A stretch of DNA of 64,000 bases. It comes from Bacteroidota bacterium. Its GTDB lineage: Bacteria > Bacteroidota > Bacteroidia > B-17B0 > Aurantibacillaceae. The DNA lies in the NCBI GenBank assembly GCA_013298715.1, contig JAAFIQ010000005.1, positions 62,001-126,000 on the forward strand, written 5' to 3'. The notes under the pieces are model-generated. The model was not told the DNA's origin and made no database searches. It saw only the letters and a program-made list of their open reading frames with translations. Made by a program: the position numbers and the translations under genes. Shown piece after piece: positions 25,010 to 33,851 of the stretch; the first letter of the stretch is position 1; the number at the start of each line of letters is the position of its first letter.

Positions 25010-25360
25010 ATGGTTTTTGAATACACAATACAAAAAAGCACCAATCATGCTATAATAAAGCTAGAAGGAGAATTAATAGAAAAAAATCAAGCCACAGATT
25101 TGCTTATAGCTGTGGAGGAGCTTAAAAACGCAAACATTAATAAACTTGCAATTAATCTTCTAGGGTTGAAATACATGAATAGTAGTGGTTTAAACACACT
25201 AATTCAGCTATTAACCAAAGCAAGAGTAGGAGGAGGAGAAGCCGTATTGTACAACATGAATAAAAAGATTAACGATTTACTCGTAATAACAAAATTACAC
25301 ACCTTGTTTAAAGTTGCCTCTACCGAAGATGAAGCTTTAAAACTTTTAGGAGTAGCTTAA
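25010..25360 (+). CDS. STAS domain protein (anti-sigma factor antagonist type)
   Basis: A 116-residue single-domain STAS protein, four nt after fur. Conserved parts are AIIKLEGELIEKNQ and LNLLGLKYMNSSGLNTLI-like text around residues 60-75, where the phosphorylatable Ser of SpoIIAA/RsbV proteins sits (NSSG). Partner-switching antagonists bind anti-sigma kinases. No RsbW-type kinase is nearby; a TPR-SpoIIE phosphatase at 42.7-44.9 kb is a candidate relative of such a pathway only by inference. Confidence 0.82.
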   Translation: MVFEYTIQKSTNHAIIKLEGELIEKNQATDLLIAVEELKNANINKLAINLLGLKYMNSSGLNTLIQLLTKARVGGGEAVLYNMNKKINDLLVITKLHTLFKVASTEDEALKLLGVA

Positions 25361-25372
25361 GCTTTATTTCAA

Positions 25373-26290
25373 TTGGATTTTGGCAGAACAAATAATTTAT
25401 CAGCCATTGATTTTAGACTTCCACCAACGCATACAAGTGTAAAAAAAGTGCTTGGAGGGAGCAATCACGCCAGGTGTAAGGTATACGTTGGCGGTGTTTT
25501 GTGGAATGATATTAGCTTTTTAGGAAACATTTATCCACAAAATGCTAAACCAAAAGATTATGCTAAATTTTATACCCAACAATTTAATTGTATTGAACTA
25601 AATAGCACACATTACCGCTTACCTGCAATAGAAACCATTGAGAAATGGACTTATCAAGCACGGGCTGATTTTAAGTTTTGCCCTAAAATTATTAAAGATG
25701 TTAGCCATGCCCCAAACCTGGCAAACATAAAGCCATTTATGGATGAGTTTTTGAGCAATACACGAAAATTTGATACCAAACTAGGCTTGTATTTACTGCA
25801 ATTTCCACCTGCATTATGGCTAAAACGCAAACAAGAGTTAATTGATTTTTTAGCAAATTATAATGGTGTACCATTAGCAATAGAGCTAAGGCACGAAGAT
25901 TGGTTTTTGAAACAAAATGTGACACAACTGAATGCGCTCTGTAATTTTTTTTATAAAAGTAATTTTTCGTTTGTGTTAACTGACACCCCTTTGCGCCGCG
26001 ATTTACTGCACATGCGCCTTACCAATAAAAAAACTATGGTGCGTTTTTTAGCACATGATTTACATGAAACAGATTTTGAGCGAATAACTGAATGGTTAGC
26101 TGTAATTAAAGCTTGGATGGATGAAGGTTTAGAAGAAATTTATTTTTTTATTCACTCGCCAAACCATATTTATATGCCTGAATTGGTTAGTTTTTTCATT
26201 AAAGAATTAAAAAACAAAACAGGAATTAATTTATTAGTGCCAAAGTTGTTTGATAGTAATAACGAAAAGGAAAAAAATTTATTTTCGTAG
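25373..26290 (+). CDS. DUF72 family protein
   Basis: A 305-residue TIM-barrel-like DUF72 protein. It begins at TTG 25373, since no earlier ATG lies in frame and the conserved KVYVGGVLWND starts near residue 36. Other family motifs are YAKFYTQQFNCIELNSTHYRLP, FKFCPKIIKDVSH, LLQFPPALW and AIELRHEDWF. Family members resemble YecE; the reaction is unknown. It lies 12 nt after the STAS gene and 1 nt before the M48 gene. Confidence 0.85.
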   Translation: MDFGRTNNLSAIDFRLPPTHTSVKKVLGGSNHARCKVYVGGVLWNDISFLGNIYPQNAKPKDYAKFYTQQFNCIELNSTHYRLPAIETIEKWTYQARADFKFCPKIIKDVSHAPNLANIKPFMDEFLSNTRKFDTKLGLYLLQFPPALWLKRKQELIDFLANYNGVPLAIELRHEDWFLKQNVTQLNALCNFFYKSNFSFVLTDTPLRRDLLHMRLTNKKTMVRFLAHDLHETDFERITEWLAVIKAWMDEGLEEIYFFIHSPNHIYMPELVSFFIKELKNKTGINLLVPKLFDSNNEKEKNLFS

Positions 26291-26291
26291 A

Positions 26292-28307
26292 ATGTTTATT
26301 ATGCGCCTTATTTTTAATCTATTTTTTCTTAATTGTTTGGTGGCAATTTGTTATTCGCAATCTGTTTATAAATACCCCGAGAAATTTGATAATTATTATA
26401 ATTTTTATCCTGAAAAGGCTAAGGAGATTCTTTTAAAAGACGCTACTGATAAGAATAGAAACGCAATAGAATGGCATCTTATTTCGAGTGTTTATGAAGA
26501 GCAATTTGAGTTTGACAATAATTCTGTTTACACCAACTGGACAGAGTATGAAGTTTATTTAAACAAAATTTTAAAAAAAGTGGTACCAGAATTTGCTGAG
26601 GATAAAAAAGTTGAAATTTTTATCTCATCAGATGTTTCAAACAATGGTTCGTCTGCCATATTCGGGCACATATTTCTTAATGTTGGTTTATTTGAGTCTA
26701 TAAAAGATGAGGCCACACTGGCGGCGATAATAGCGCACGAGGCAGGACATTATAAATTGAAACATCAAATAAATAAGGATAGGTACCGTGAATTAATGTT
26801 CCGAAATAAAAACCTAGATGGCTCAATGCTCGATGGGTATTTAAAAAGCTCTCAACGTATGGAAATACAAGCAGATAGTTTTGCCTATACAAAAATTAAA
26901 GAATTAGGTTTGAACACTCAAAACTTAATAGATTATTTTCAAGACAACTCAGCAGTTTATCAGGTTTATAGATATGATATTTTGTATAAGTATATTATAA
27001 AAGCTTCTAAATTATCTAACGAGAATTTAGACGCAGTAAGGCAAAAAAATTATACCCCGTATGCATCTCATCCTTCTGATTACCAAAGAATACTGGCGCT
27101 TAAACAAACACAAGGAAACTGCTTAAACTGTACCAAAAAGTTTTTTGTGGATTCGGCACTTTTTGTGAAAATGAAAAAATCTATGCTCGACGAAAAAAGA
27201 AAAAAACTTTTTGAGACAAATCGATACGACCAATGCTTGCGTTCTACATTCAAAGAATACTTAATTCATCCAAAGAATTTAAAAAATTTGTATTATATAA
27301 TTGAATGTATTAGAAGAACACTTTTTGTTAACCCAAAACTTAAGCAAGAAGGATTTTTAACACAGTATATACAAGATTCAGAATTAAACGACTATCAAAA
27401 AAGTATACTACATAAACCTGATTATATTTTTTACAGTTTTGAAGAATACGAAACTTTAAAAAATCATGTTTTCTTTACAGGTAAAGAAAAACCATTTAAC
27501 TCTTATGAAGAAGCATTTCATTTTTTTGTAGAGGAAGCACTTAAATTAAACATGAACGAAGCAAATTTTAGTAAAGCACTTTTTTATCATAGGAGCCAGC
27601 AATTTGATAGCTGTAATGCGGCACTAAAAAATTATTTAAAAGTTGAAAATGTTCTTTATAAGGATTTTGCTCAGAATTTACTTGTTTCTCCAAAGAAAAT
27701 TGTTTCTAGCAACAAAACATTAATTATTTATAATTGTTCGGATTATACTCCTTACATGATTGACTATTATGGACAAGAGAGTTATCAATCAAATTATCAT
27801 CAAACAAAAGCGAGAATAAAAGAAAATCAAACTATATCCAATATTTTAATAAGAGATACATTTAGTAACAAAATCATATTTATAAATGAACTATATGGCA
27901 ACAAACCTAAATTGTTATACGAAAATCAAAAAATTATTTCGGCATTAAATTATTTATATGAAGAGGATGACTTTGAGGTTTGTAGGAAAATTAAACTGAG
28001 TAAAAATTACATGAATGAAATGGAAGATATTAGTGCACTTTACAAAAAAAATTTACTGCTTTTTGCCCCAGAGTTTTATAATTATTTTAAAGAGTTAGGA
28101 ATAGGTAAGCTTTTTTATATAAATGTATTTAATGCATACAAATACGCCTTGAATGATAAAGAAATGACCAATAATTACAATGGTTATTATCTGGATTTTA
28201 ATAAACAACGCCCTTATTTTAAAAAGGCGGTTAGGCAAGGAAATTTTCGTTATCAAAAAACTTCTGAAATATGTAAGGAATTGAATGCCTTTCTTTACGA
28301 GGAATAA
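26292..28307 (+). CDS. Secreted M48 family metalloprotease
   Basis: About 670 residues with a signal peptide (MRLIFNLFFLNCLVAICYSQ). The start is ATG 26292, or ATG 26301, which begins the signal peptide directly. The zincin motif HEAGH lies near residue 148 and the third ligand in MEIQADSFAY, typical of M48 peptidases (BepA/Oma1-like periplasmic proteases). The C-terminal 400 residues match no domain I recognise and contain repeated aromatic and charged helices, perhaps degenerate TPRs (ALFYHRSQQFDSCNAAL). It may take part in envelope protein quality control. Last gene of the fur operon. Confidence 0.8.
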   Translation: MFIMRLIFNLFFLNCLVAICYSQSVYKYPEKFDNYYNFYPEKAKEILLKDATDKNRNAIEWHLISSVYEEQFEFDNNSVYTNWTEYEVYLNKILKKVVPEFAEDKKVEIFISSDVSNNGSSAIFGHIFLNVGLFESIKDEATLAAIIAHEAGHYKLKHQINKDRYRELMFRNKNLDGSMLDGYLKSSQRMEIQADSFAYTKIKELGLNTQNLIDYFQDNSAVYQVYRYDILYKYIIKASKLSNENLDAVRQKNYTPYASHPSDYQRILALKQTQGNCLNCTKKFFVDSALFVKMKKSMLDEKRKKLFETNRYDQCLRSTFKEYLIHPKNLKNLYYIIECIRRTLFVNPKLKQEGFLTQYIQDSELNDYQKSILHKPDYIFYSFEEYETLKNHVFFTGKEKPFNSYEEAFHFFVEEALKLNMNEANFSKALFYHRSQQFDSCNAALKNYLKVENVLYKDFAQNLLVSPKKIVSSNKTLIIYNCSDYTPYMIDYYGQESYQSNYHQTKARIKENQTISNILIRDTFSNKIIFINELYGNKPKLLYENQKIISALNYLYEEDDFEVCRKIKLSKNYMNEMEDISALYKKNLLLFAPEFYNYFKELGIGKLFYINVFNAYKYALNDKEMTNNYNGYYLDFNKQRPYFKKAVRQGNFRYQKTSEICKELNAFLYEE

Positions 28308-28363
28308 TAAATTTTTATTTTAAAAAGTTATTAAAACACCCCACTTTTAGCTCTTTTTTGTGA

Positions 28364-28371
28364 TACATTTG
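28364..28371 (+). promoter_or_regulatory. purA -7 box
   Basis: TACATTTG matches TAnnTTTG, 19 nt before the purA ATG at 28391. A T-rich TTTTAG lies about 20 nt further upstream in the -33 position. Confidence 0.6.
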
Positions 28372-28390
28372 CCCATTATTTTTAATTGAT

Positions 28391-29662
28391 ATGAGCAAAG
28401 CAGATGTACTTTTGGGCTTACAATGGGGCGACGAAGGAAAAGGGAAAATTGTGGATGTGTTAACCCCCAACTACGATATAATTGCACGTTTTCAAGGTGG
28501 ACCTAATGCAGGACACACTTTAGAATTTAATGGAATTAAACACGTATTGCACACCATTCCAAGTGGGATATTTCATCCTACAGCAATTAATATTGTTGGT
28601 AATGGTGTTGTAATAGACCCTGTAATTTTTAAAAAAGAAATTGATGCACTTAAAAACTTAGGTGTTGATGTAAACGCGAAATTAATTATTAGCAAACGTG
28701 CACATTTAATATTACCAACACACCGCCTTATTGATGCTGCAAGCGAAGCAGCCAAAGGAAAAAATAAAATTGGTTCTACATTAAAAGGTATTGGCCCCAC
28801 CTATATGGATAAAACCGGGCGTAACGGTTTGCGCATCGGTGATATTGAAACCAATGAATTTAAAGATAAGTACAAAGCTCTTGTTGAAAAACACAAACAA
28901 TTACTTTCGTTTTATAACTACAATTATAACTTGGCTGAACTAGAGCCTACATGGTTTGAAGCGATTGAAAGTTTAAAACAATTACAATTTGTTGAAACAG
29001 AACATTACCTTAATAATGCAATGATTCAAGGCAAACGCGTGTTGGCAGAAGGTGCTCAAGGCAGTTTGTTAGATATTGATTTTGGTTCTTACCCATTTGT
29101 AACGAGCAGCAATACCATTTGTGCAGGAGCTTGCAATGGTTTAGGCATAGCGCCAAATAAAATTGGAAATGTTATAGGGATTTTTAAAGCATACTGTACA
29201 CGTGTTGGTAGTGGCCCTTTTCCTACAGAATTAGAAAACGAAACAGGAGAGAAAATTCGTCAGATTGGGCGTGAGTTTGGAAGTACAACTGGTAGAGCTC
29301 GACGCACGGGTTGGCTAGATATACCAGCATTAAGATATGCCATTATGGTAAATGGTGTTACTGAATTAATGATGATGAAAGCTGATGTGTTAAGTGGCTT
29401 TGAAGAAATTGAAGTGTGCACACACTATAATTACAACGGACAAGTGATTGATTACTTGCCATACAATATTGACCCTAATTATTTAAAACCTATTACAACA
29501 AACTTAAAAGGTTGGAACAAAGATTTAACCCAAATTGATAGCAAAGAAAAACTTCCAGCAGAATTAATGGATTACGTGAGATATATTGAAAATGCTGTAA
29601 GCACGCCAATTACAATTGTTTCAGTGGGACCAGATAGAAGCCAAACGATTAAAATGAAATAG
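28391..29662 (+). CDS. purA: Adenylosuccinate synthetase
   Basis: A 423-residue enzyme making adenylosuccinate from IMP, aspartate and GTP. The N-terminal loop GLQWGDEGKGKIVD holds the catalytic Asp, and GGPNAGHT the catalytic His. KGIGPTYMDKTGRNGLR and TTGRARRTGWLD (IMP and aspartate binding) are intact. Length is normal. It has its own promoter after the fur operon and converges with pssA. Confidence 0.97.
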   Translation: MSKADVLLGLQWGDEGKGKIVDVLTPNYDIIARFQGGPNAGHTLEFNGIKHVLHTIPSGIFHPTAINIVGNGVVIDPVIFKKEIDALKNLGVDVNAKLIISKRAHLILPTHRLIDAASEAAKGKNKIGSTLKGIGPTYMDKTGRNGLRIGDIETNEFKDKYKALVEKHKQLLSFYNYNYNLAELEPTWFEAIESLKQLQFVETEHYLNNAMIQGKRVLAEGAQGSLLDIDFGSYPFVTSSNTICAGACNGLGIAPNKIGNVIGIFKAYCTRVGSGPFPTELENETGEKIRQIGREFGSTTGRARRTGWLDIPALRYAIMVNGVTELMMMKADVLSGFEEIEVCTHYNYNGQVIDYLPYNIDPNYLKPITTNLKGWNKDLTQIDSKEKLPAELMDYVRYIENAVSTPITIVSVGPDRSQTIKMK

Positions 29663-29710
29663 GTTGAATTTGTTTGAGTCTTTGCTGAATAGGATCCGAT
29701 TGATTTCTAG

Positions 29711-30496
29711 TTAGTTTGATTCAACCTTCTGCTTCAACAACAGATTATTTACTAGCGAAAATAGTACATAGCTTATAATTATTAGTGGTATTGCAAGTAG
29801 CTTTAATAAGATAATTAGAAGTAAAGAAAATCCTAAAAAAATAAAGCGTACTTCGTTTCCTTTAAATTTGAAATGTTTAAATTTTAAAGCAAACAAAGGT
29901 AGTTCGGCAACTAATAAAAAAGATTGGAAAAAGCATAATCCAATTAAAAAGTTAGGATTTGCAATAAATTGAGTGAGATTACCTTTGGTGTACAAATCAA
30001 AAGGCCAATTTAAAATTAAAGGAATTGAGCAAATCAAGATTGCGTTTGCTGGTGTTGGCAATCCTATAAAACTCTCAGATTGCCGTGTGTCGTTATTAAA
30101 TTTTGCTAATCGTATTGCCGAAAAAATAGGAATAACAAGTGCGAAGTAACTTATTAAACTAAATGTAGTAACCGAACCAAAAGAATAAGTATCGGCGCCA
30201 CTTAACTTCGCTAAATTTAGTATATATGAGAAATTTATTAAATGCAACATCATCATTCCTGGCACAACACCAAATGTTACTAAATCTGCCAAGCTGTCTA
30301 AATCTTTTCCAATAGGTGAACTTACCTTTAGAAGACGCGCAGCAAATCCATCAAAAAAATCTAACACAGCGGCAATGCCTACTAAATAAGCTGCCCAAAC
30401 TAAGTCGCCTTCAAAAATTTTAATAATAGCCAAGCAGCCGCACAATAAGTTACCGCAGGTTATAGCATTAGGAATATTTTTTTTTACGAAACTCAA
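29711..30496 (-). CDS. pssA: CDP-diacylglycerol-serine O-phosphatidyltransferase
   Basis: A 261-residue membrane enzyme with about seven hydrophobic helices. The CDP-alcohol phosphotransferase signature is present: DFFDGFAARLLKVSSPIGKDLDSLAD (about residues 42-67). It makes phosphatidylserine, the precursor of phosphatidylethanolamine. Two nt separate it from the aldo/keto reductase gene upstream; it ends the minus-strand operon 36.9-29.7 kb. Serine as acceptor is inferred from family resemblance. Confidence 0.88.
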   Translation of the reverse strand: MSFVKKNIPNAITCGNLLCGCLAIIKIFEGDLVWAAYLVGIAAVLDFFDGFAARLLKVSSPIGKDLDSLADLVTFGVVPGMMMLHLINFSYILNLAKLSGADTYSFGSVTTFSLISYFALVIPIFSAIRLAKFNNDTRQSESFIGLPTPANAILICSIPLILNWPFDLYTKGNLTQFIANPNFLIGLCFFQSFLLVAELPLFALKFKHFKFKGNEVRFIFLGFSLLLIILLKLLAIPLIIISYVLFSLVNNLLLKQKVESN

Positions 30497-30498
30497 TT

Positions 30499-31485
30499 TT
30501 AAAATAGTGGCTGAATGGGCTGATTTTGCAAAATGCCTTCTATTTTTTCCATTACTTCTTGGGTTAATAAAGGCAACACATCTAAGCTTGTTAATGTTTC
30601 TTTTAATTGTTCAGGTTTGCTTGCGCCTAAAATAGCGGTGCTTACGTTTTTATTTTTTAAACACCAAGCAATAGCCAGTTTTGGAAGTGTGGTTCCTAAT
30701 TCTTTTGCAACTACATCTAATAATTTTGTTTTTGCAATTCTTGTTTCGTCTCCTAAGGTTCGTTCTTTCAACCAATCCATACCTTCTATGTGTAGGCGTG
30801 TGTCGGTTGGCATTTCAGTATTGTATTTACCACTTAGCAAGCCGCTGCCTAAAGGACTCCAAATTGTTGTGCCTAAACCAAAATCTCTAAATAGCAATAA
30901 ATAATCTTTTTCTAATTTGGTGCGCTCAAACATGTTGTATTGCGGCTGTTCCATGGTTGGCCCAATTAATCGGTTTCTTTCGGCAAATACAAATGCTTGC
31001 ATAATTTCATCGTTGCTCCACTCGCTTGTTCCCCAATATAAAATTTTTCCTTGTTGTATTAAGGTGTTCATTGCCCAAACAGTTTCTTCAATGGGCGCAT
31101 TTTTATCTGGTCGGTGACAAAAAAATAAATCAATATAATCCACTTGTAATCGCTTTAATGCAGCGTGGCAGCCTTCTACAATATGTTTGCGCGATAAACC
31201 TGTTTGATTCGGTTTTCCTTCTTCATATCCAAAAAAAACTTTACTACTTAAAATATAACTACTTCTTGCCCAATTTTTTTTCTTTAAAATTTCTCCCATA
31301 ACGGTCTCCGACTTTCCGCGTGCATAAATCTCGGCATTGTCAAAAAAATTTACGCCCGCGTCGTAAGCTATTGTCATCAAGGCATCAGCGGTGCCATCTT
31401 GAATTTGTTTTCCAAAGGTAATCCAACTTCCAAAACTTAAAGCGCTTACTTGTAATCCGCTTTTACCTAGTCTTCTGTATTCCAT
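30499..31485 (-). CDS. Aldo/keto reductase, Kv-beta-like subfamily
   Basis: A 328-residue NADPH-dependent oxidoreductase. It starts MEYRRLGKSGLQVSALSFGSW. The catalytic tetrad is visible: Asp and Tyr in NFFDNAEIYARGKSE, Lys in SSKVFFG, His in IDLFFCHRPD. Text such as NMFERTKLEKDYLLLFRDFGLGTTIWSPLGSG and AILGASKPEQLKE fits the potassium-channel beta-subunit-like AKR group (E. coli YghZ relatives). The natural substrate is unknown. It is three nt after pdxA. Confidence 0.9.
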   Translation of the reverse strand: MEYRRLGKSGLQVSALSFGSWITFGKQIQDGTADALMTIAYDAGVNFFDNAEIYARGKSETVMGEILKKKNWARSSYILSSKVFFGYEEGKPNQTGLSRKHIVEGCHAALKRLQVDYIDLFFCHRPDKNAPIEETVWAMNTLIQQGKILYWGTSEWSNDEIMQAFVFAERNRLIGPTMEQPQYNMFERTKLEKDYLLLFRDFGLGTTIWSPLGSGLLSGKYNTEMPTDTRLHIEGMDWLKERTLGDETRIAKTKLLDVVAKELGTTLPKLAIAWCLKNKNVSTAILGASKPEQLKETLTSLDVLPLLTQEVMEKIEGILQNQPIQPLF

Positions 31486-31488
31486 ATT

Positions 31489-32541
31489 CTATCTTTCTTT
31501 TTTAATGTTGCTAAATTCTAAAGGATTTTCTGTTATTTCAGCATACAATTTTCTGTTTTTGTAAACGTCAATTGCTGTATAAATGGCTTGCTTAAAGGAT
31601 TGTTCGTTTGCTTTGTTTTTTCCTGCTATATCGTAGGCTGTGCCGTGGTCTGGGCTTGTGCGCACTGCATTTAAACCTGATGTGAAATTTACGCCTTCGC
31701 TAAATGCTAAAGTTTTAAACGGAATTAAACCTTGGTCGTGGTACATTGCTAAAATGCCGTCAAATTGTTTGTAGGTGACATTTCCAAAAAAGCCATCTGC
31801 TGGATATGGGCCATATACCAAACCACTCAAATTACTGCTTTGAATGGCAGGGGTAATAATAGTAATATCTTCATTACCAATTGTGCCGTTATCACTTGCG
31901 TGAGGATTTAAACCAAGTACTGCAATTTTAGGTTTTCTAATTCCAAAATCTTTTTGCAAAGATTGATGGAGTTGTAATATTTTTTTCGCAACTAACTCGC
32001 TCGTAATTTTTTGAGCTACCTCTTTTACTGGGATATGACCTGTTGCAACTGCAATTCTTAAACTATCGCTGCAAAGCAGCATAAGAGGGTCGCCGCCAAG
32101 TTTTGCACCTAAGTACTCAGTGTGACCAACAAAATTGAATTGTTCGCTTTGCATGTTGCGTTTGTTTATTGGCGCAGTAACTAAAGCATGGATGTTGTTT
32201 TGTTGTAAGGCCTGTGTTGCTTTATCTAAAGAGATGTAGGCATACTTTCCGCCAATATCGCTAGCTTTTCCAGGTTCAATTAAAATCTCTTCTTCATAAC
32301 ACATAAAAACATTTACTTTTTTATGATTGATTTGATTAAAATCTCTTGCAGGATGGTAATTAAAATCTTCGAGGTTAAGCATTTTCTTATAGAACGCAAT
32401 TGTTTTTGCTGAAGAAAAAAGCACGGGTGTGCAAATTTCTATAATGCCTGGTTCAGCAAGGGTTTTCAACGCTACTTCTAGCCCAATTCCATTTACGTCG
32501 CCTTGTGATATTCCAATTATTAATTTATTTTCAGGGTTCAT
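31489..32541 (-). CDS. pdxA: 4-hydroxythreonine-4-phosphate dehydrogenase
   Basis: A 350-residue metal-dependent NAD enzyme of the DXP-dependent vitamin B6 pathway. Motifs are GISQGDVNGIGLEV at the N-terminus, TAPINKRNM, GHTEYLGAKL, LNPHASDNGTIG, and MYHDQGLIPFKTLAF with the metal His. It ends SPDHGTAYDIAGK. PdxA makes the precursor combined with DXP by PdxJ; pdxJ is not in this window. It is four nt after the amidohydrolase-like gene. Confidence 0.95.
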   Translation of the reverse strand: MNPENKLIIGISQGDVNGIGLEVALKTLAEPGIIEICTPVLFSSAKTIAFYKKMLNLEDFNYHPARDFNQINHKKVNVFMCYEEEILIEPGKASDIGGKYAYISLDKATQALQQNNIHALVTAPINKRNMQSEQFNFVGHTEYLGAKLGGDPLMLLCSDSLRIAVATGHIPVKEVAQKITSELVAKKILQLHQSLQKDFGIRKPKIAVLGLNPHASDNGTIGNEDITIITPAIQSSNLSGLVYGPYPADGFFGNVTYKQFDGILAMYHDQGLIPFKTLAFSEGVNFTSGLNAVRTSPDHGTAYDIAGKNKANEQSFKQAIYTAIDVYKNRKLYAEITENPLEFSNIKKER

Positions 32542-32545
32542 ATAA

Positions 32546-33832
32546 TTATTTTATTCCGTATTTATTTTTATATTTCAAGTACAATTCAGTTTGTTTGTTA
32601 GTGAGGTTTACTTGCTTTCCATTAATATAGGCTAACACAATGTTATTTGTTCTAATATCTAACACATCACCTTCGCTCACAATTAATGATGCTAGTTTGC
32701 CTTCTTCTAAAGTACCAACTAATTTTTCAATCCCAATAATTTTCGCAACATTACTGGTTATTGCTGCTAAGGCTTCCTCTTTGCTTAAGCCATAACCAAC
32801 CGCTACACCGGCATTAAATGGTAAATTACGACTTTGCATTGCTTCCATTTCGCCTTGTAACTGCAAACAGAATAAAATACTATCTTTTTGCAAAAGGTAA
32901 GGTGTTTTGTAAACTTGATCAACATCATCGTCAATTCTTTCAGGTAAATCATTTACACGATTAAACATTACAGGAATTTTTTCTGATTTTATGGTTTTAA
33001 TTACCTTGTAAGCATCTTTGGCACCAACCAAAACAAATTTTTTAATATTGTATTTTCTTTTAAATACAATAGCGTTTAAAATATCTTTGGCTTTATCAGC
33101 ATGAACATACAAATTGGCTTTATTTTCAAGTACACCACGCATGGCTTCAAAGCGTATGTTTTTTTCAATAGGTTTTTCTTCTTTGCAATATGCAATAGCG
33201 TCATCAAAAAATTTGTATAAGTAATTCAAATCATCACTAAATTTTTTATTTACTGAGGTACTCATTTCGCCATCATCGCTCCATTTTGTCTCAATTGTTT
33301 GAGGAAAGTTGATATGTATGCCTTCATCTGCAAGTAACACTGCATCTTCCCAATTCCAGCCTTCAAGCGCCATAATGCTTGATGAACCTGAAATTAAACC
33401 ACCGCGAGGTGTAGCTTGTGTGTACAAAATGCCATTGGTTTTAATAGTTGGCACAATTTGATTATCGGTATTATATGCAATTAAACTTCTTATATGCGGA
33501 TTAATGTTTCCAATTTCTGCATAATCTAACGTTGCTTTTACTTGCTCTGCATCGTGCAAGCCTAATACATTATTGGCGTTTATAAAACCAGGATAAACAT
33601 GTTTGCCTTCTAAATAAATTACTGTGTCAAAGGAACTAGGATTCAATTTTATTCCTGTGGCGTTTTGCACACTTTCAATTTTATTTTTTAAAATCGTAAT
33701 TAGTGAGTTGTCTATTATTGTAGTATTCCCAATATGCGCCACACCGCCGTATAATGCTATATGCGTGTATGTTTTTTGAGCTTTAGAGTAAATGCTCAAA
33801 AATAAAATGAATATATAAATCAGTTTTTTCAT
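32546..33832 (-). CDS. Secreted amidohydrolase-like protein lacking the HxH metal motif
   Basis: A 428-residue protein with a signal peptide (MKKLIYIFILFLSIYSKAQ). The fold segments of imidazolonepropionase-like amidohydrolases are present: the N-terminal beta-sandwich ends in YLEGKHVYPGFI, and the C-terminal GYGLSKEEALAAITSNVAKIIGIEKLVGTLEEGKLASL is intact. However, the metal-binding HxH after PGFI is replaced by NANN, and no strong alternative His ligands are visible. It is probably catalytically dead or works differently. It lies 19 nt after the 1022-residue amidohydrolase, and both may form a complex in the periplasm. Confidence 0.8.
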   Translation of the reverse strand: MKKLIYIFILFLSIYSKAQKTYTHIALYGGVAHIGNTTIIDNSLITILKNKIESVQNATGIKLNPSSFDTVIYLEGKHVYPGFINANNVLGLHDAEQVKATLDYAEIGNINPHIRSLIAYNTDNQIVPTIKTNGILYTQATPRGGLISGSSSIMALEGWNWEDAVLLADEGIHINFPQTIETKWSDDGEMSTSVNKKFSDDLNYLYKFFDDAIAYCKEEKPIEKNIRFEAMRGVLENKANLYVHADKAKDILNAIVFKRKYNIKKFVLVGAKDAYKVIKTIKSEKIPVMFNRVNDLPERIDDDVDQVYKTPYLLQKDSILFCLQLQGEMEAMQSRNLPFNAGVAVGYGLSKEEALAAITSNVAKIIGIEKLVGTLEEGKLASLIVSEGDVLDIRTNNIVLAYINGKQVNLTNKQTELYLKYKNKYGIK

Positions 33833-33851
33833 TTGTTAAATCTCCTTATTA

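Noticed and set aside
29661-29727. 9-bp inverted repeat AGGTTGAAT/ATTCAACCT as a shared terminator of purA and pssA
   Set aside because: The arms are 49 nt apart, one is inside pssA, and there is no U-run; too weak to annotate.
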